From Thermoflexus hugenholtzii JAD2 (lineage in GTDB: Bacteria > Chloroflexota > Chloroflexia > Chloroflexales > Roseiflexaceae): 64,000 bases of DNA. The notes under the pieces are model-generated. The model made no database searches, was not told the DNA's origin, and worked only from the letters and a program-made list of their open reading frames with translations. The stretch is taken from assembly GCA_945881915.1 (NCBI GenBank), contig CAMCVW010000010.1, forward strand, positions 17,041-81,040, in the 5' to 3' direction. This document shows positions 40,814-48,930 of this stretch, piece after piece. The translations under genes and the position numbers were made by a program. The first letter of the stretch is position 1. Each line of letters opens with the position of its first letter.

Positions 40814-42688
40814 TTATTCGTCGTCGTCGTCGTCGCCGTGTCGGTCGAATCCGCCACCGCTGCGCTCGTTGACCACCTCGTCAGCGCGGCAGTCCCACAA
40901 GCCGGAGGCGTTGTTGGCCACACGGCAGTTTTCTGCCTCGTGCAGGGCATGCATGAGGTAGCTGCGGGTGATGCTCCGGTAGATTGACATCACGTTGAAC
41001 AGCTGTTCAAAGCTCATGCGATAGACGGGCTCCTGTTTGGTGCCCACTTCTTCGCCGAAGCCCATAAAGATATGATCGATGAGCGTGTTGATATTCTTGC
41101 GCTCGGCGATTTCGAAGAACTTGATGCGACGAATGCGGCCGACAGCCAACTGTGTGGGCAACATTTCTTCGTCGACTTCGCAGTTGATGTGCAACTCGCC
41201 GAACGCGAATTTGCTCTTCTTTTTGCTGTCGTCGATGAAGAGTAATTGCTCGGTCCGCTCATCGGCCTCGGCGTATGTCACCGATACCACATTGGGCTTG
41301 CTGGTGCGCTTGAAGGTCAGAATTGCACCGGGGACCAGCACATCGCGGAAGAACTCTTCGAAGCCCTGCAACCAGCCACCGCGATTGCCCACGGGGAAGC
41401 GCATGTTGATGCTGACGCTGAACGACTCCAACTGGGGTACTTCGAACTGGACCACTGCCGCACCCTGGCGATTGATGACCGCGCTAGGCAAAATCGCTGC
41501 GAGTGCATCGGTCAGTGGCAGAATGCCGTATTCCCATTCGAAGAACGTCAACGTATGCGTGACACTGCCCTTGGCCTGGATGGCCTCGACCGAGGTAACA
41601 TTGGTGCTGTCGTCGAAGCCCTCTTCGAGGTGGTTGACGAAGCCTGCCATGTCTGCCGACTTGAAGCGCTTGTTTGCCCCGACTTTGTCGAGTAACTTGC
41701 GGGTCGCCCACAGGTTGGCACCGGCCACACCGACGAACTCGAGGTCCTTCAGCATGCGGAAGTTGAGGGCGAAGCGCTGCTTCTCGAAGTCGGCTGCACG
41801 GCGATTGACGCGCAACACGTTGACGAGGATGTCGGTGTCTTCGACCGGCACGCCCATTTCGTTTTCGATGTATTCGGTGATTTGGCGCAGATCGTTCTTC
41901 GAGAAGGAACGGACGTCACTCTCGAGTGCGGTCTGATTGCCAAAGATAGCAATGCGCTTGGTCGAATCTTTTTCGATGACGCCACGCAGTGCAGACACGA
42001 TGGCGTCACCATGTTGTGCCATGATGACGGCAGTCGGCTGGGCCAGATCGATGCTAATGCCCTGCGGCAGATTGATGCGTTGTGCATCCGAACTGCGTAC
42101 GCTGGGTGACTTGATTCCGGCCGGCATAACGGCGGCTGCTTGCTCGCTGTCGCCGATGTATTCGATGTCGTCGCTGCCTTCGTCACTGCCTTCGCTGGGC
42201 TCACTGCTGCCGTTCAACCAATAATCCGATACATAGACCGGGTCGATCTTGGGCATGATGGGCCGCGTGGTGGTGATGACGACACTCATATCGTCGATGG
42301 GCAATGGGTTTTCGGGCTCGTACAAGCGTGCAGCCAGGCTGTGGCTGGTATCGACGTGGAACGGCTGGAATGCACCGTTGATGCCGGTGGTAATCAGTGT
42401 TTCGTCGCGCTCGACCGTGCCTTCGCTTTCGATGTCATCGACCTCGACTTTGATTGCTTCGAGGGCGAAAATCGCTTTGTTGGCATGCAACGCAGCGCTG
42501 ACTTGTTTTTCGGCAGCGTCAAGGCTGACATTCAGGCGCTTGGCAAAATATGTGACGAGATTGCTGAGGTGCTGCCGTAATGGCGCATCGCTCGAGAAAA
42601 AACGCCCCTGTTGGCGCAACAGTTCGTGAATCTGTTCGGCCAAAGCACGCTCACCGGGGCTACCGGCGAATGTTGGCAGGTTGGTCAT
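40814..42688 (-). CDS. Large protein of unknown function with acidic tail
   Basis: 624 residues; I do not recognise a family. The N-terminal 75 residues look helical (GERALAEQIHELLRQQG..LVTYFAKRLNVSLDAAEKQVSAAL). A Ser/Asp/Glu-rich linker sits near 165-180 (SSEPSEGSDEGSDD). The middle is mixed alpha/beta with RIAIFGNQTALESDVRSFSKNDLRQITEYIENEMG. The last third has EFEVPQLESFSVSINMRFPVGNRGGW-like strands and ends in GDDDDDE. No signal peptide or membrane span is seen. The start codon overlaps the stop of the 50-residue gene upstream (ATGA). The matching acidic tails on this and the HEAT protein suggest a shared binding partner or charge-based assembly, which is inference only. Confidence 0.75.
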   Translation of the reverse strand: MTNLPTFAGSPGERALAEQIHELLRQQGRFFSSDAPLRQHLSNLVTYFAKRLNVSLDAAEKQVSAALHANKAIFALEAIKVEVDDIESEGTVERDETLITTGINGAFQPFHVDTSHSLAARLYEPENPLPIDDMSVVITTTRPIMPKIDPVYVSDYWLNGSSEPSEGSDEGSDDIEYIGDSEQAAAVMPAGIKSPSVRSSDAQRINLPQGISIDLAQPTAVIMAQHGDAIVSALRGVIEKDSTKRIAIFGNQTALESDVRSFSKNDLRQITEYIENEMGVPVEDTDILVNVLRVNRRAADFEKQRFALNFRMLKDLEFVGVAGANLWATRKLLDKVGANKRFKSADMAGFVNHLEEGFDDSTNVTSVEAIQAKGSVTHTLTFFEWEYGILPLTDALAAILPSAVINRQGAAVVQFEVPQLESFSVSINMRFPVGNRGGWLQGFEEFFRDVLVPGAILTFKRTSKPNVVSVTYAEADERTEQLLFIDDSKKKSKFAFGELHINCEVDEEMLPTQLAVGRIRRIKFFEIAERKNINTLIDHIFMGFGEEVGTKQEPVYRMSFEQLFNVMSIYRSITRSYLMHALHEAENCRVANNASGLWDCRADEVVNERSGGGFDRHGDDDDDE

Positions 42689-42837
42689 TCTTGCTCCTCC
42701 GTTTGGGCTTTCGTGCGTAGAATCTCTATATAACGCTCAGCAAGCCACGCGATGTCTTGCGGTTCGCCAGCTTCACGGAGGGCTTCGAGTAATTCTTCGA
42801 TGCCGGTGCTGCCAAAGGATATCTGCTTGCCATCCAT
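42685..42837 (-). CDS. 50-residue protein heading the operon, hypothetical
   Basis: Starts at ATG 42837 and ends by ATGA overlap with the 624-aa gene, which supports it as a real coupled gene. The sequence (MDGKQISFGSTGIEELLEAL ... EEQE) is acidic and mostly helical, with no Cys or membrane segment. It could be a small partner of the larger protein. A TGn-TATAAT promoter lies about 47 nt upstream. Confidence 0.65.
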   Translation of the reverse strand: MDGKQISFGSTGIEELLEALREAGEPQDIAWLAERYIEILRTKAQTEEQE

Positions 42838-42883
42838 GTGTATCCACTCCCCGTCACTGCGTAGTATAGTAATTGAGCATTTG

Positions 42884-42894
42884 ATTATAGCATG
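42884..42894 (-). promoter_or_regulatory. Extended -10 promoter of the six-gene operon
   Basis: Minus strand CATGCTATAAT: a perfect TATAAT with TGn extension. The expected start gives a leader of roughly 40 nt to the ATG at 42837. Confidence 0.65.
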
Positions 42895-42896
42895 CA

Positions 42897-44468
42897 GTGC
42901 CGAAAAGATGCAATATCGTGCATCCTGCGCTACTCCATCCCGAAATTCTTGCCAAAACGGCAATTCGACGTCCGCTGAGGAGTGTCGCAGTGCGACCAGT
43001 AGTCACCGCAAACCAGACCATCGGCGCCACGGCAGCCGAACTCCATACACACACCAGTGCTCGCGTCACCCGGGCTGGTCGCACCGTCGGCTTCGTCACC
43101 GCAACAGATTGCCATGCTGCCCTTCGGTATGGTCAGAGTGCTGCTGCGGTAGGCCTGATAGCTCGGGCTGACCCCGAGGCAGCGCGTCCTGGCGCGGCAC
43201 CGCATGCGTTGCAGTGGGCCGACCTGGGTGCGCAGTGCGATCCAGTGCTGGTGCAGTTCTTGCAACAGTTGACCGATATCTGCGCCCAACACGCGGGCCG
43301 CATCTTCCTCGTCGGCGGGGTAGTACGGGCGCTGGCCCGGCCCGAAGTATTGACCGACCTCGATGTGGCCATCATCGGGGATTTCGACGTGCTCATCACG
43401 GCCATTGCTACTGCCACGGGCGGCGCCGTCGTCCAGCGCAGTGCATTCCAAACCGCGACGATGACATTCCCCGCCGCGTTACAAGCGGTCTTGGGGATGG
43501 TCCAGTACGATCTCGTCGCGGCGCGCAGTGAAGCGTATGCCGCCGTCGGTGCATTGCCCAGCGTCGAACCAGTCGACGACATCCTCGTCGATCTGCGGCG
43601 TCGTGATGTGACCGTCAGCGCCATGGCAGTCGAGCTGCTCCCCAGCGGGCCGTTGCCGGTTTTTGATCCCTATGGGGGCTGGGCCGACCTGCAGGCAGGC
43701 CGCGCGCGGCTGGTGCATCCGCTGAGCTTCTTCGAAGATCCGACACGCCTGATTCGCCTAGCCCGCATCGTCGCGCGCCTCCATCTGCGGGTCGACGCGC
43801 GTCTGCGGGCGCTCATCGATTGGGCGTTGACGAGTGCTGTGTGCTCCCAGGTATCGCGCTTCCGTTGGCTCCAAGAACTCCAGCGCACCCTCGACGAAGG
43901 CAATCCCATGCCCGCGCTGCAAAAGGTACAGCAGTGGGGCGTTTTGGCCGCCATTCTGCCGGGTATGCGGGTCTCGGCTGCGGATGCCGCGTTGCTGATG
44001 GATATGCCCGCGACCGATCGTCTGGTGGTGTTGTTGTGGCGCTTGCCGCCAGCTGCACTGGGTGCAGTCATGCGGGAGTGGACCGAACTGCCCGTCTGGT
44101 ACCGTGACCTGGTGGTAATTCGTGACAGCCGGCGCCACTGGCGGGCATGGCTCCGGCGGCGACCCAGTCGTTCCATCCGGGCGTTGGCTGGCTGTGCGCC
44201 CGCTGCATTGGGCACGGTGGCATTGATCGAACCCCTGCTGGCGCAGCTCTTGGCGCAGCACGCAATTGCCCAGCAGCAGTACCCCATGCGCATCAAGGGT
44301 GGTGATTTGGTGGCTGCGGGTGTGCCGGCCGGACCACGGATCCGGCGGGGGTTGGAGGCCTTGCAGATACATTTATGGGATGCCGCGTGGGCCGGTGTGA
44401 CTCCCTGTGAAACCGTCGCACAACAGCTCCGCTATGCCATCCAAAAAAGCACGACGACGCGGTCGTAA
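42897..44468 (+). CDS. tRNA nucleotidyltransferase / poly(A) polymerase family (CCA-adding type) with CBS-like N-terminus
   Basis: A class II nucleotidyltransferase that adds or repairs the 3' CCA of tRNAs. FLVGGVVRALARPEVLTDLDVAI (about 138-160) holds the GG motif and the catalytic D-x-D. RRRDVTVSAMAVE is the RRDFTINAMA motif, DPYGGWADLQAGRARLVHP the linker, and FFEDPTRLIRLARIVARL the EDPxRxLRA motif. The C-terminal half is helical. The N-terminal ~95 residues include PVVTANQTIGATAAEL..GFVTATDCHAAL, which resembles a CBS repeat, as in CBS-linked enzymes of some lineages. The true start is uncertain: the frame opens at GTG 42897 but later GTG codons are possible. tRNA-Cys in this window already encodes CCA, so repair is a likely role. 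Confidence 0.8.
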   Translation: MPKRCNIVHPALLHPEILAKTAIRRPLRSVAVRPVVTANQTIGATAAELHTHTSARVTRAGRTVGFVTATDCHAALRYGQSAAAVGLIARADPEAARPGAAPHALQWADLGAQCDPVLVQFLQQLTDICAQHAGRIFLVGGVVRALARPEVLTDLDVAIIGDFDVLITAIATATGGAVVQRSAFQTATMTFPAALQAVLGMVQYDLVAARSEAYAAVGALPSVEPVDDILVDLRRRDVTVSAMAVELLPSGPLPVFDPYGGWADLQAGRARLVHPLSFFEDPTRLIRLARIVARLHLRVDARLRALIDWALTSAVCSQVSRFRWLQELQRTLDEGNPMPALQKVQQWGVLAAILPGMRVSAADAALLMDMPATDRLVVLLWRLPPAALGAVMREWTELPVWYRDLVVIRDSRRHWRAWLRRRPSRSIRALAGCAPAALGTVALIEPLLAQLLAQHAIAQQQYPMRIKGGDLVAAGVPAGPRIRRGLEALQIHLWDAAWAGVTPCETVAQQLRYAIQKSTTTRS

Positions 44469-44527
44469 TGCTTTTGTCATGAGAAAAGGGTTTTGCGCGG
44501 TCATTTGGTGAACCGTCGCAACTCGGT

Positions 44528-44556
44528 TTGACCCTCGCCAGTCGGTGTGGTAGTAT
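44528..44556 (+). promoter_or_regulatory. Promoter of rplI
   Basis: TTGACC (44528-44533), 17-nt spacer ending in TGTGG, TAGTAT (44551-44556): a -35 plus extended -10. The leader is about 75 nt. Confidence 0.65.
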
Positions 44557-44638
44557 GAACAGCATATTGTTTATCAGGCGGCGTGTGTCCGCATTCTCGC
44601 GCCGTCTTATGCTGCGCGGAAGTGAATAGGAGCCAATT

Positions 44639-45106
44639 GTGGCGACGAAGATGAAAGTATTGTTGACCAAGAACGTCGAGAATCTTGGCACAGTCGGTGA
44701 GATCAAAGAAGTTTCTGGCGGCTACGGTCGCAACTATCTGTTGCCCCAGGGTTTTGCCATTATCGCTACCCGTGGCGCCATCAAGCAGGCCGAAGAGCGC
44801 TTCGCCGCTCAGGCCAAGCGTGAAGCAGTGTTGCGCACCGAAGCCCAAATCATCGCCGATCGTATCGCCGGTGTGACCTTGACCTTCTCGGAGCGCGTCG
44901 GTGAAAACGATCGCTTGTTCGGTTCGGTCACTGCCAGTGACATCGCCGAGAAGCTCAATGCAGCCCTCGGGATCGAAATCGATCGTCGCCGTTTGGACCT
45001 CGAAGAGCCCATCAAGAGCCTCGGCTCGTCCACCGTTCATTACCGCGTCATGGCTGGCGTCATTGCTAACGTGAACGTCGTCGTGACGGCCGCCAACGAA
45101 GCCTGA
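44639..45106 (+). CDS. rplI: Ribosomal protein L9
   Basis: 155 residues; the start is a GTG at 44639 with TAGGAG 6 nt upstream, giving MATKMKVLLTKNVENLG. The N-terminal RNA-binding domain has the family signature GEIKEVSGGYGRNYLLPQGFA. A connecting helix (IKQAEERFAAQAKREAVLRTEAQI) joins it to the C-terminal domain with GENDRLFGSVTASDIAEKL. It binds 23S rRNA near the L1 stalk. The placement before dnaB is a common bacterial arrangement, although a terminator hairpin separates them here. Confidence 0.97.
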   Translation: MATKMKVLLTKNVENLGTVGEIKEVSGGYGRNYLLPQGFAIIATRGAIKQAEERFAAQAKREAVLRTEAQIIADRIAGVTLTFSERVGENDRLFGSVTASDIAEKLNAALGIEIDRRRLDLEEPIKSLGSSTVHYRVMAGVIANVNVVVTAANEA

Positions 45107-45134
45107 TCGCTCCCGCTTCGCTCCTTTGACCCAT

Positions 45135-45182
45135 ACGACTGTGATGTTCGGTATTCTCTTACCACATCACAGTCGTTTATTT
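45135..45182 (+). terminator. Terminator of rplI
   Basis: ACGACTGTGATG and CATCACAGTCGT form a perfect 12-bp stem around an 18-nt loop, followed by TTATTTAT. The dnaB start is only 20 nt beyond the stem. Confidence 0.65.
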
Positions 45183-45195
45183 ATCGAAAATCATC

Positions 45196-46527
45196 ATGAC
45201 ACAGCCATCGCTCCCCAACAACATCGAAGCCGAGCGTGCCACGCTCGGGTCCATCCTCCTCAACCGTGATGCCCTCGCGGCTATCACCGCGTGGATCAAA
45301 CCCGAGTACTTCTACCTCGAGCGCCACGGCCAAATCTATGAGGCGATGGTCGCCTGCTATAACAACCGTATCCCGCCCGATACCCGTACCGTCGCCGAAG
45401 AATTGCGCCGCCGCGGTCACCTCGATCAGGTCGGGGGCTTGGTGTATCTGAGCGAAATGGTCGACACCGTCCCCACTTCGTATCACATCGAATACTATGC
45501 CCGCGCCGTCGAACGTACCGCCCTGCTGCGTCGCCTCATCGAGACGGGCGCGCACATCGCCGCCCTCGGCTATAACGAACAAGCCGAAATAGACGAGACC
45601 ATCGACAAAGCCGAAGCACTCTTGTTCGACATCGCCCAAAAACGCACGTCGCAGGACTTCGTCCACATCTCGAAGGTCGTCGATAACTACTACGAGCAAC
45701 TCAACTATCTGCAAGAACACCGGGGCGAAATCCTGGGCGTGCAGACCGGCTACCGCGACTTCGACCAGATCACCGGCGGGCTGCAACGCTCTGACCTGAT
45801 TGTTCTGGCAGCACGGCCCGGTACCGGCAAAACGTCGTTTGCGATGAGTGTGGCCTACAACGTGGCCATGTACTTCCAGCACACCGTCGCGGTGTTCAGC
45901 CTCGAAATGGGTCGCGAACAGCTCGTCCAACGCTTGATCGCCATGGAGACCCAGATCGACACCCATCGCCTGCGGCTCGGCCAGGTCCCCGACAATCAGC
46001 TCAAAACCGTCTTCGAAGCCATGGGTCGCTTGGCCCAAGCCCCCATTTACATCGAAGACACCCCGGGTATTAGCATCATGGAGCTCCGCAGCAAAGCGCG
46101 TCGTTTGCAGGCCCAACACGGCTGCGACCTGATTATCATCGACTACTTGCAATTGATGTCGGGCAGAGGCAAAGAAAACCGCGTCCAAGAAGTCGGCGAA
46201 ATCTCGCGCGGGCTCAAAGCACTCGCCCGTGAGCTCAATGTACCCGTCATCGCCTTGTCGCAATTGTCGCGCGCGGTCGAGGGCCGGCAGAGCCACATCC
46301 CCATGCTGAGCGACCTGCGTGAATCGGGCTCGATCGAACAAGACGCCGACATCGTCATGTTCATCTACCGCGATGAGCTCTACAACAAAGAATCCGACAA
46401 AAAGGGCATCGCCGAAATCCACATCGCCAAGCATCGGAACGGACCCGTCGGGGTCGTCAACATGCGCTTTGACCCGTCGACCACGCGCTTCTCGGACTTG
46501 ACGTATCGGACGCCAGAAGGGTACTAG
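45196..46527 (+). CDS. dnaB: Replicative DNA helicase DnaB
   Basis: 443 residues. The N-terminal helical domain (NNIEAERATLGSILLNRDALAAI) is followed by a linker and the RecA-like motor. Walker A is AARPGTGKTSFAMS, then the FSLEMGREQLVQRLIAME segment, Walker B DLIIIDYLQLMSG, the ALSQLSRAVEGR motif and the arginine-finger end KHRNGPVGVVNMRFD. It unwinds DNA at the fork as a hexamer. No Shine-Dalgarno is visible before ATG 45196 and a terminator hairpin lies just upstream, so translation may start on a leaderless or very short leader. The next two genes appear to be its helper proteins. No intein is present. Confidence 0.97.
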   Translation: MTQPSLPNNIEAERATLGSILLNRDALAAITAWIKPEYFYLERHGQIYEAMVACYNNRIPPDTRTVAEELRRRGHLDQVGGLVYLSEMVDTVPTSYHIEYYARAVERTALLRRLIETGAHIAALGYNEQAEIDETIDKAEALLFDIAQKRTSQDFVHISKVVDNYYEQLNYLQEHRGEILGVQTGYRDFDQITGGLQRSDLIVLAARPGTGKTSFAMSVAYNVAMYFQHTVAVFSLEMGREQLVQRLIAMETQIDTHRLRLGQVPDNQLKTVFEAMGRLAQAPIYIEDTPGISIMELRSKARRLQAQHGCDLIIIDYLQLMSGRGKENRVQEVGEISRGLKALARELNVPVIALSQLSRAVEGRQSHIPMLSDLRESGSIEQDADIVMFIYRDELYNKESDKKGIAEIHIAKHRNGPVGVVNMRFDPSTTRFSDLTYRTPEGY

Positions 46528-46529
46528 CC

Positions 46530-47225
46530 ATGACGCCTTCTGCACACAATCGCACGGGCGTGGTGCCGCTCCCGGCTGACTTCATTGCCGTCCATCTACC
46601 GCGGATTACCAGCATCGTCGAACTCAAGGTGTCGCTCCACCTGTATGGCCTCATCACGGCTCAGACGACGCGGCCGCGACGAGTCAGTTGGGATACGTTG
46701 CTCTTCGACACCGTGCTCCAACAGAGTCTGTTGGTCGTGGCACCGAGTTCAGCCTATAGCGATGTATTGTCCGAAGGCTTGGCTGCTGCGGTGCAACGGG
46801 GCAGTTTTCTGCATACCGTCCGTCTCGACCAGCATGGCCGAGCCGTCAACTGGTATGTGGTCGATACCGTCGAAAACCGCCGCTGGGCCGATGTGCAGAC
46901 CGACAGCGTCACCGCGCCGGTCGGTGAACCAGCCCCAGATGTGTTGCGCCTCTACGAGCAGCACATCGGCGTGGTGACCCCCATGCTGTTAGCAGAACTG
47001 CGCGCGGCGGCCCGTTTGTACCCGAGCCATTGGTTTGCCGAAGCGATGCGTGAAGCAGTGGTCGCCAACGTGCGCTCGTGGCGCTATGTACACAAAATTC
47101 TGCAAAAGTGGGCCAAAGACGGTCGCGATAGTCATCTGCGCGAGCCGGCATTGTCGGCGGATCACTACACCGAGGGTGCATATGGCGATTTATTCCGCCG
47201 AGGGAGTGATACCAGTGACCTCTAA
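46530..47225 (+). CDS. DnaD-domain replication protein
   Basis: 231 residues, starting 2 nt after the dnaB stop. The C-terminal part (about 140-205) fits the DnaD/DnaB2 domain: LYEQHIGVVTPMLLAELRAAARLYPSHWFAEAMREAVVANVRSWRYVHKILQKW in sequence, with the YEQ.IG opening and the closing W.Y...IL..W pattern. The N-terminal region would be a winged-helix-like part (LPRITSIVELKVSLHLYGLI). In Firmicutes such proteins remodel origin DNA and load the helicase. Placement between the helicase and an AAA+ loader supports the same role here. Confidence 0.8.
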   Translation: MTPSAHNRTGVVPLPADFIAVHLPRITSIVELKVSLHLYGLITAQTTRPRRVSWDTLLFDTVLQQSLLVVAPSSAYSDVLSEGLAAAVQRGSFLHTVRLDQHGRAVNWYVVDTVENRRWADVQTDSVTAPVGEPAPDVLRLYEQHIGVVTPMLLAELRAAARLYPSHWFAEAMREAVVANVRSWRYVHKILQKWAKDGRDSHLREPALSADHYTEGAYGDLFRRGSDTSDL

Positions 47226-47919
47226 CGTCTGTCCAGAATGTGGCGGAATCGGCTATTACAAAGAATCGGTGCCCTATGGCCACCCACGCTTTGGCATGCT
47301 CATCCCGTGTCGCTGCAAAGTCGCCGAACGCGAACAACGCACCGCCGCCGAACTCCTCGAGATGAGCAATCTGGCCGCATTCGCCGACAAGACCTTCGAT
47401 ACCTTCGATGCCGAGATGCGTGGCGTCAAACGAGCCTTCATCAAAGCCCGCGATTTTGCGCGCAAACCCAACGGCTGGCTGGTGCTGTTCGGCAACTACG
47501 GCACCGGCAAAACGCACCTGGCCAGCGCCATCGCGAACGAACTCCTGGTGCACAATTATCGCGTCTTGTTCGCGGTCGTTCCCGACCTGCTCGATCACCT
47601 GCGCTCGACCTTTGGTCCGAGCAGCGAGGTGCAATATGACCAACGCTTCGAGCTCATCCGTGACGCAGCGGTGCTGATTTTGGACGATCTTGGGACCGAA
47701 AACACGACCCCCTGGGCGCGCGAGAAGCTCTTTCAAATTATCAATCACCGCTATAATGGGCGACTCCCTACCGTCATCACCAGCAATCGGCGCCCCGAAG
47801 AAATAGAACCGCGCGTGTTTTCACGCATGTCGGATCGGGCCATCTGCGAAGAATTCATCATCATGGATGGGGATGACTACCGCCGTCTGCCTGCAGGCAA
47901 ACGACGCAAGCTCCCCTGA
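47215..47919 (+). CDS. AAA+ helicase loader (DnaC/DnaI-like)
   Basis: 234 residues from GTG 47215, preferred because AGGGAG lies 8 nt upstream; ATG 47182 in the same frame is the alternative. It overlaps the DnaD-domain gene by 11 nt. The N-terminus has a zinc-finger-like CPECGGIGYY..CRC cluster, as in DnaI-type loaders. The AAA+ core shows Walker A FGNYGTGKTHLASAIANEL, Walker B AVLILDDLGTEN, sensor 1 LPTVITSNRRPEE and an Arg-finger region SRMSDRAICEEF. It would load DnaB onto DNA. The gene order dnaB-dnaD-loader makes a compact primosome cassette. Confidence 0.88.
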   Translation: MTSNVCPECGGIGYYKESVPYGHPRFGMLIPCRCKVAEREQRTAAELLEMSNLAAFADKTFDTFDAEMRGVKRAFIKARDFARKPNGWLVLFGNYGTGKTHLASAIANELLVHNYRVLFAVVPDLLDHLRSTFGPSSEVQYDQRFELIRDAAVLILDDLGTENTTPWAREKLFQIINHRYNGRLPTVITSNRRPEEIEPRVFSRMSDRAICEEFIIMDGDDYRRLPAGKRRKLP

Positions 47920-47989
47920 GCAGCAGTTCCGCCTTTTCACCATACGCGTGATTCTCCCCGCATCCTCCATCTCGTCAGGAATGTGACTA

Positions 47990-48018
47990 TTGCCTTCCCT
48001 GTTTTTGCATACTACAAT
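47990..48018 (+). promoter_or_regulatory. Promoter of cdaA-cdaR
   Basis: TTGCCT (47990-47995), 17-nt spacer, TACAAT (48013-48018). It leaves a leader of about 35 nt. Confidence 0.65.
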
Positions 48019-48060
48019 ACGTAATAGATTTGCTCGAATCGACGAGCACGCAGGATTGGT

Positions 48061-48930
48061 ATGAACGATATTTTTTGGCGGTTGGTCACCGAACTCAATC
48101 CGTTTGCAGGCACCGGGGTGGGTACCAGTTGGTACTTCATCTGGATTGACATTGCGATTGTGACGATCGTCATGTATGTGTTGTGGGGTGCGATTCGCGG
48201 TACGCGTGCCATTCAGCTCATCCAAGGCATCATTGTGGTGCTGATTGTGTTGCTGATTGTGGGTGCGGTGACGCCGTTTGCCACGATGCAATGGTTGGTC
48301 ACGACGATGCTGCAGCCGGCGTTGGTGGTGGCAATTCCCGTCGTCTTCCAACCCGAATTGCGTCGTTTGCTCGAGTCGTTGGGGCAAAACGATCGCATCC
48401 ATGATCTGTGGACGCAACTGCGCGAATGGCGCACCGCCAAAACCTCCGTTGATGGCCGCCCCGATATGATCAAGGCCATTGCCCAGGCAGCACACAAAAT
48501 GTCTGAAAGCGAGACGGGTGCGTTGATTGTCTTTGAACGCAACGTCGGGCTGCAAGAATATTTGGGTGACACCGTCTGCATTTTGGATGCCAAGGTGAGT
48601 AGTGACCTCATCCAGCAGATTTTCTATCCCAGTTCGCCACTCCACGACATGGCGGTGATTATCCGCGGTGAACGGATCTTGGCGGCGCGGGTAGAGTTAC
48701 CGTTGAGCCAAGACATCGGTGGTGTCAAGCGCTTTGGGACACGCCATCGCGCTGCCCGCGGAATCACCGAGCACTCCGATGCAGTGGCACTGGTGGTCTC
48801 GGAAGAGACGGGCACAATATCACTCTTTTATAATCGTGAGATGACCAGTAATTTGTCCGAAGAGAGTGTCGTGATGCTCTTGATGACCCTGTTGCACGTC
48901 GATACACAAAAACCGGTGGTGAGCGCATGA
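48061..48930 (+). CDS. cdaA: Diadenylate cyclase CdaA (c-di-AMP synthase)
   Basis: 289 residues. Three membrane helices (about 25-43, 52-71 and 80-97) precede the cytosolic DAC domain (about 115-270), which joins two ATP into c-di-AMP, a regulator of potassium and wall homeostasis. The RHR motif is intact (GTRHRAARG, R228-H229-R230), as are the conserved SEE (248-250) and FYPSSPLHD entry. The usual DGA motif reads D196-M197-A198, a substitution at a near-invariant glycine that contacts ATP. The partner ybbR/cdaR follows by ATGA overlap, the standard arrangement. Enzyme activity is therefore likely but not certain. Confidence 0.92.
   Translation: MNDIFWRLVTELNPFAGTGVGTSWYFIWIDIAIVTIVMYVLWGAIRGTRAIQLIQGIIVVLIVLLIVGAVTPFATMQWLVTTMLQPALVVAIPVVFQPELRRLLESLGQNDRIHDLWTQLREWRTAKTSVDGRPDMIKAIAQAAHKMSESETGALIVFERNVGLQEYLGDTVCILDAKVSSDLIQQIFYPSSPLHDMAVIIRGERILAARVELPLSQDIGGVKRFGTRHRAARGITEHSDAVALVVSEETGTISLFYNREMTSNLSEESVVMLLMTLLHVDTQKPVVSA

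Noticed and set aside
47035..47214. Upstream extension of the helicase loader to 47035
   Set aside because: It overlaps the DnaD-domain gene in another frame; GTG 47215 has a good AGGGAG site and the family-like start.
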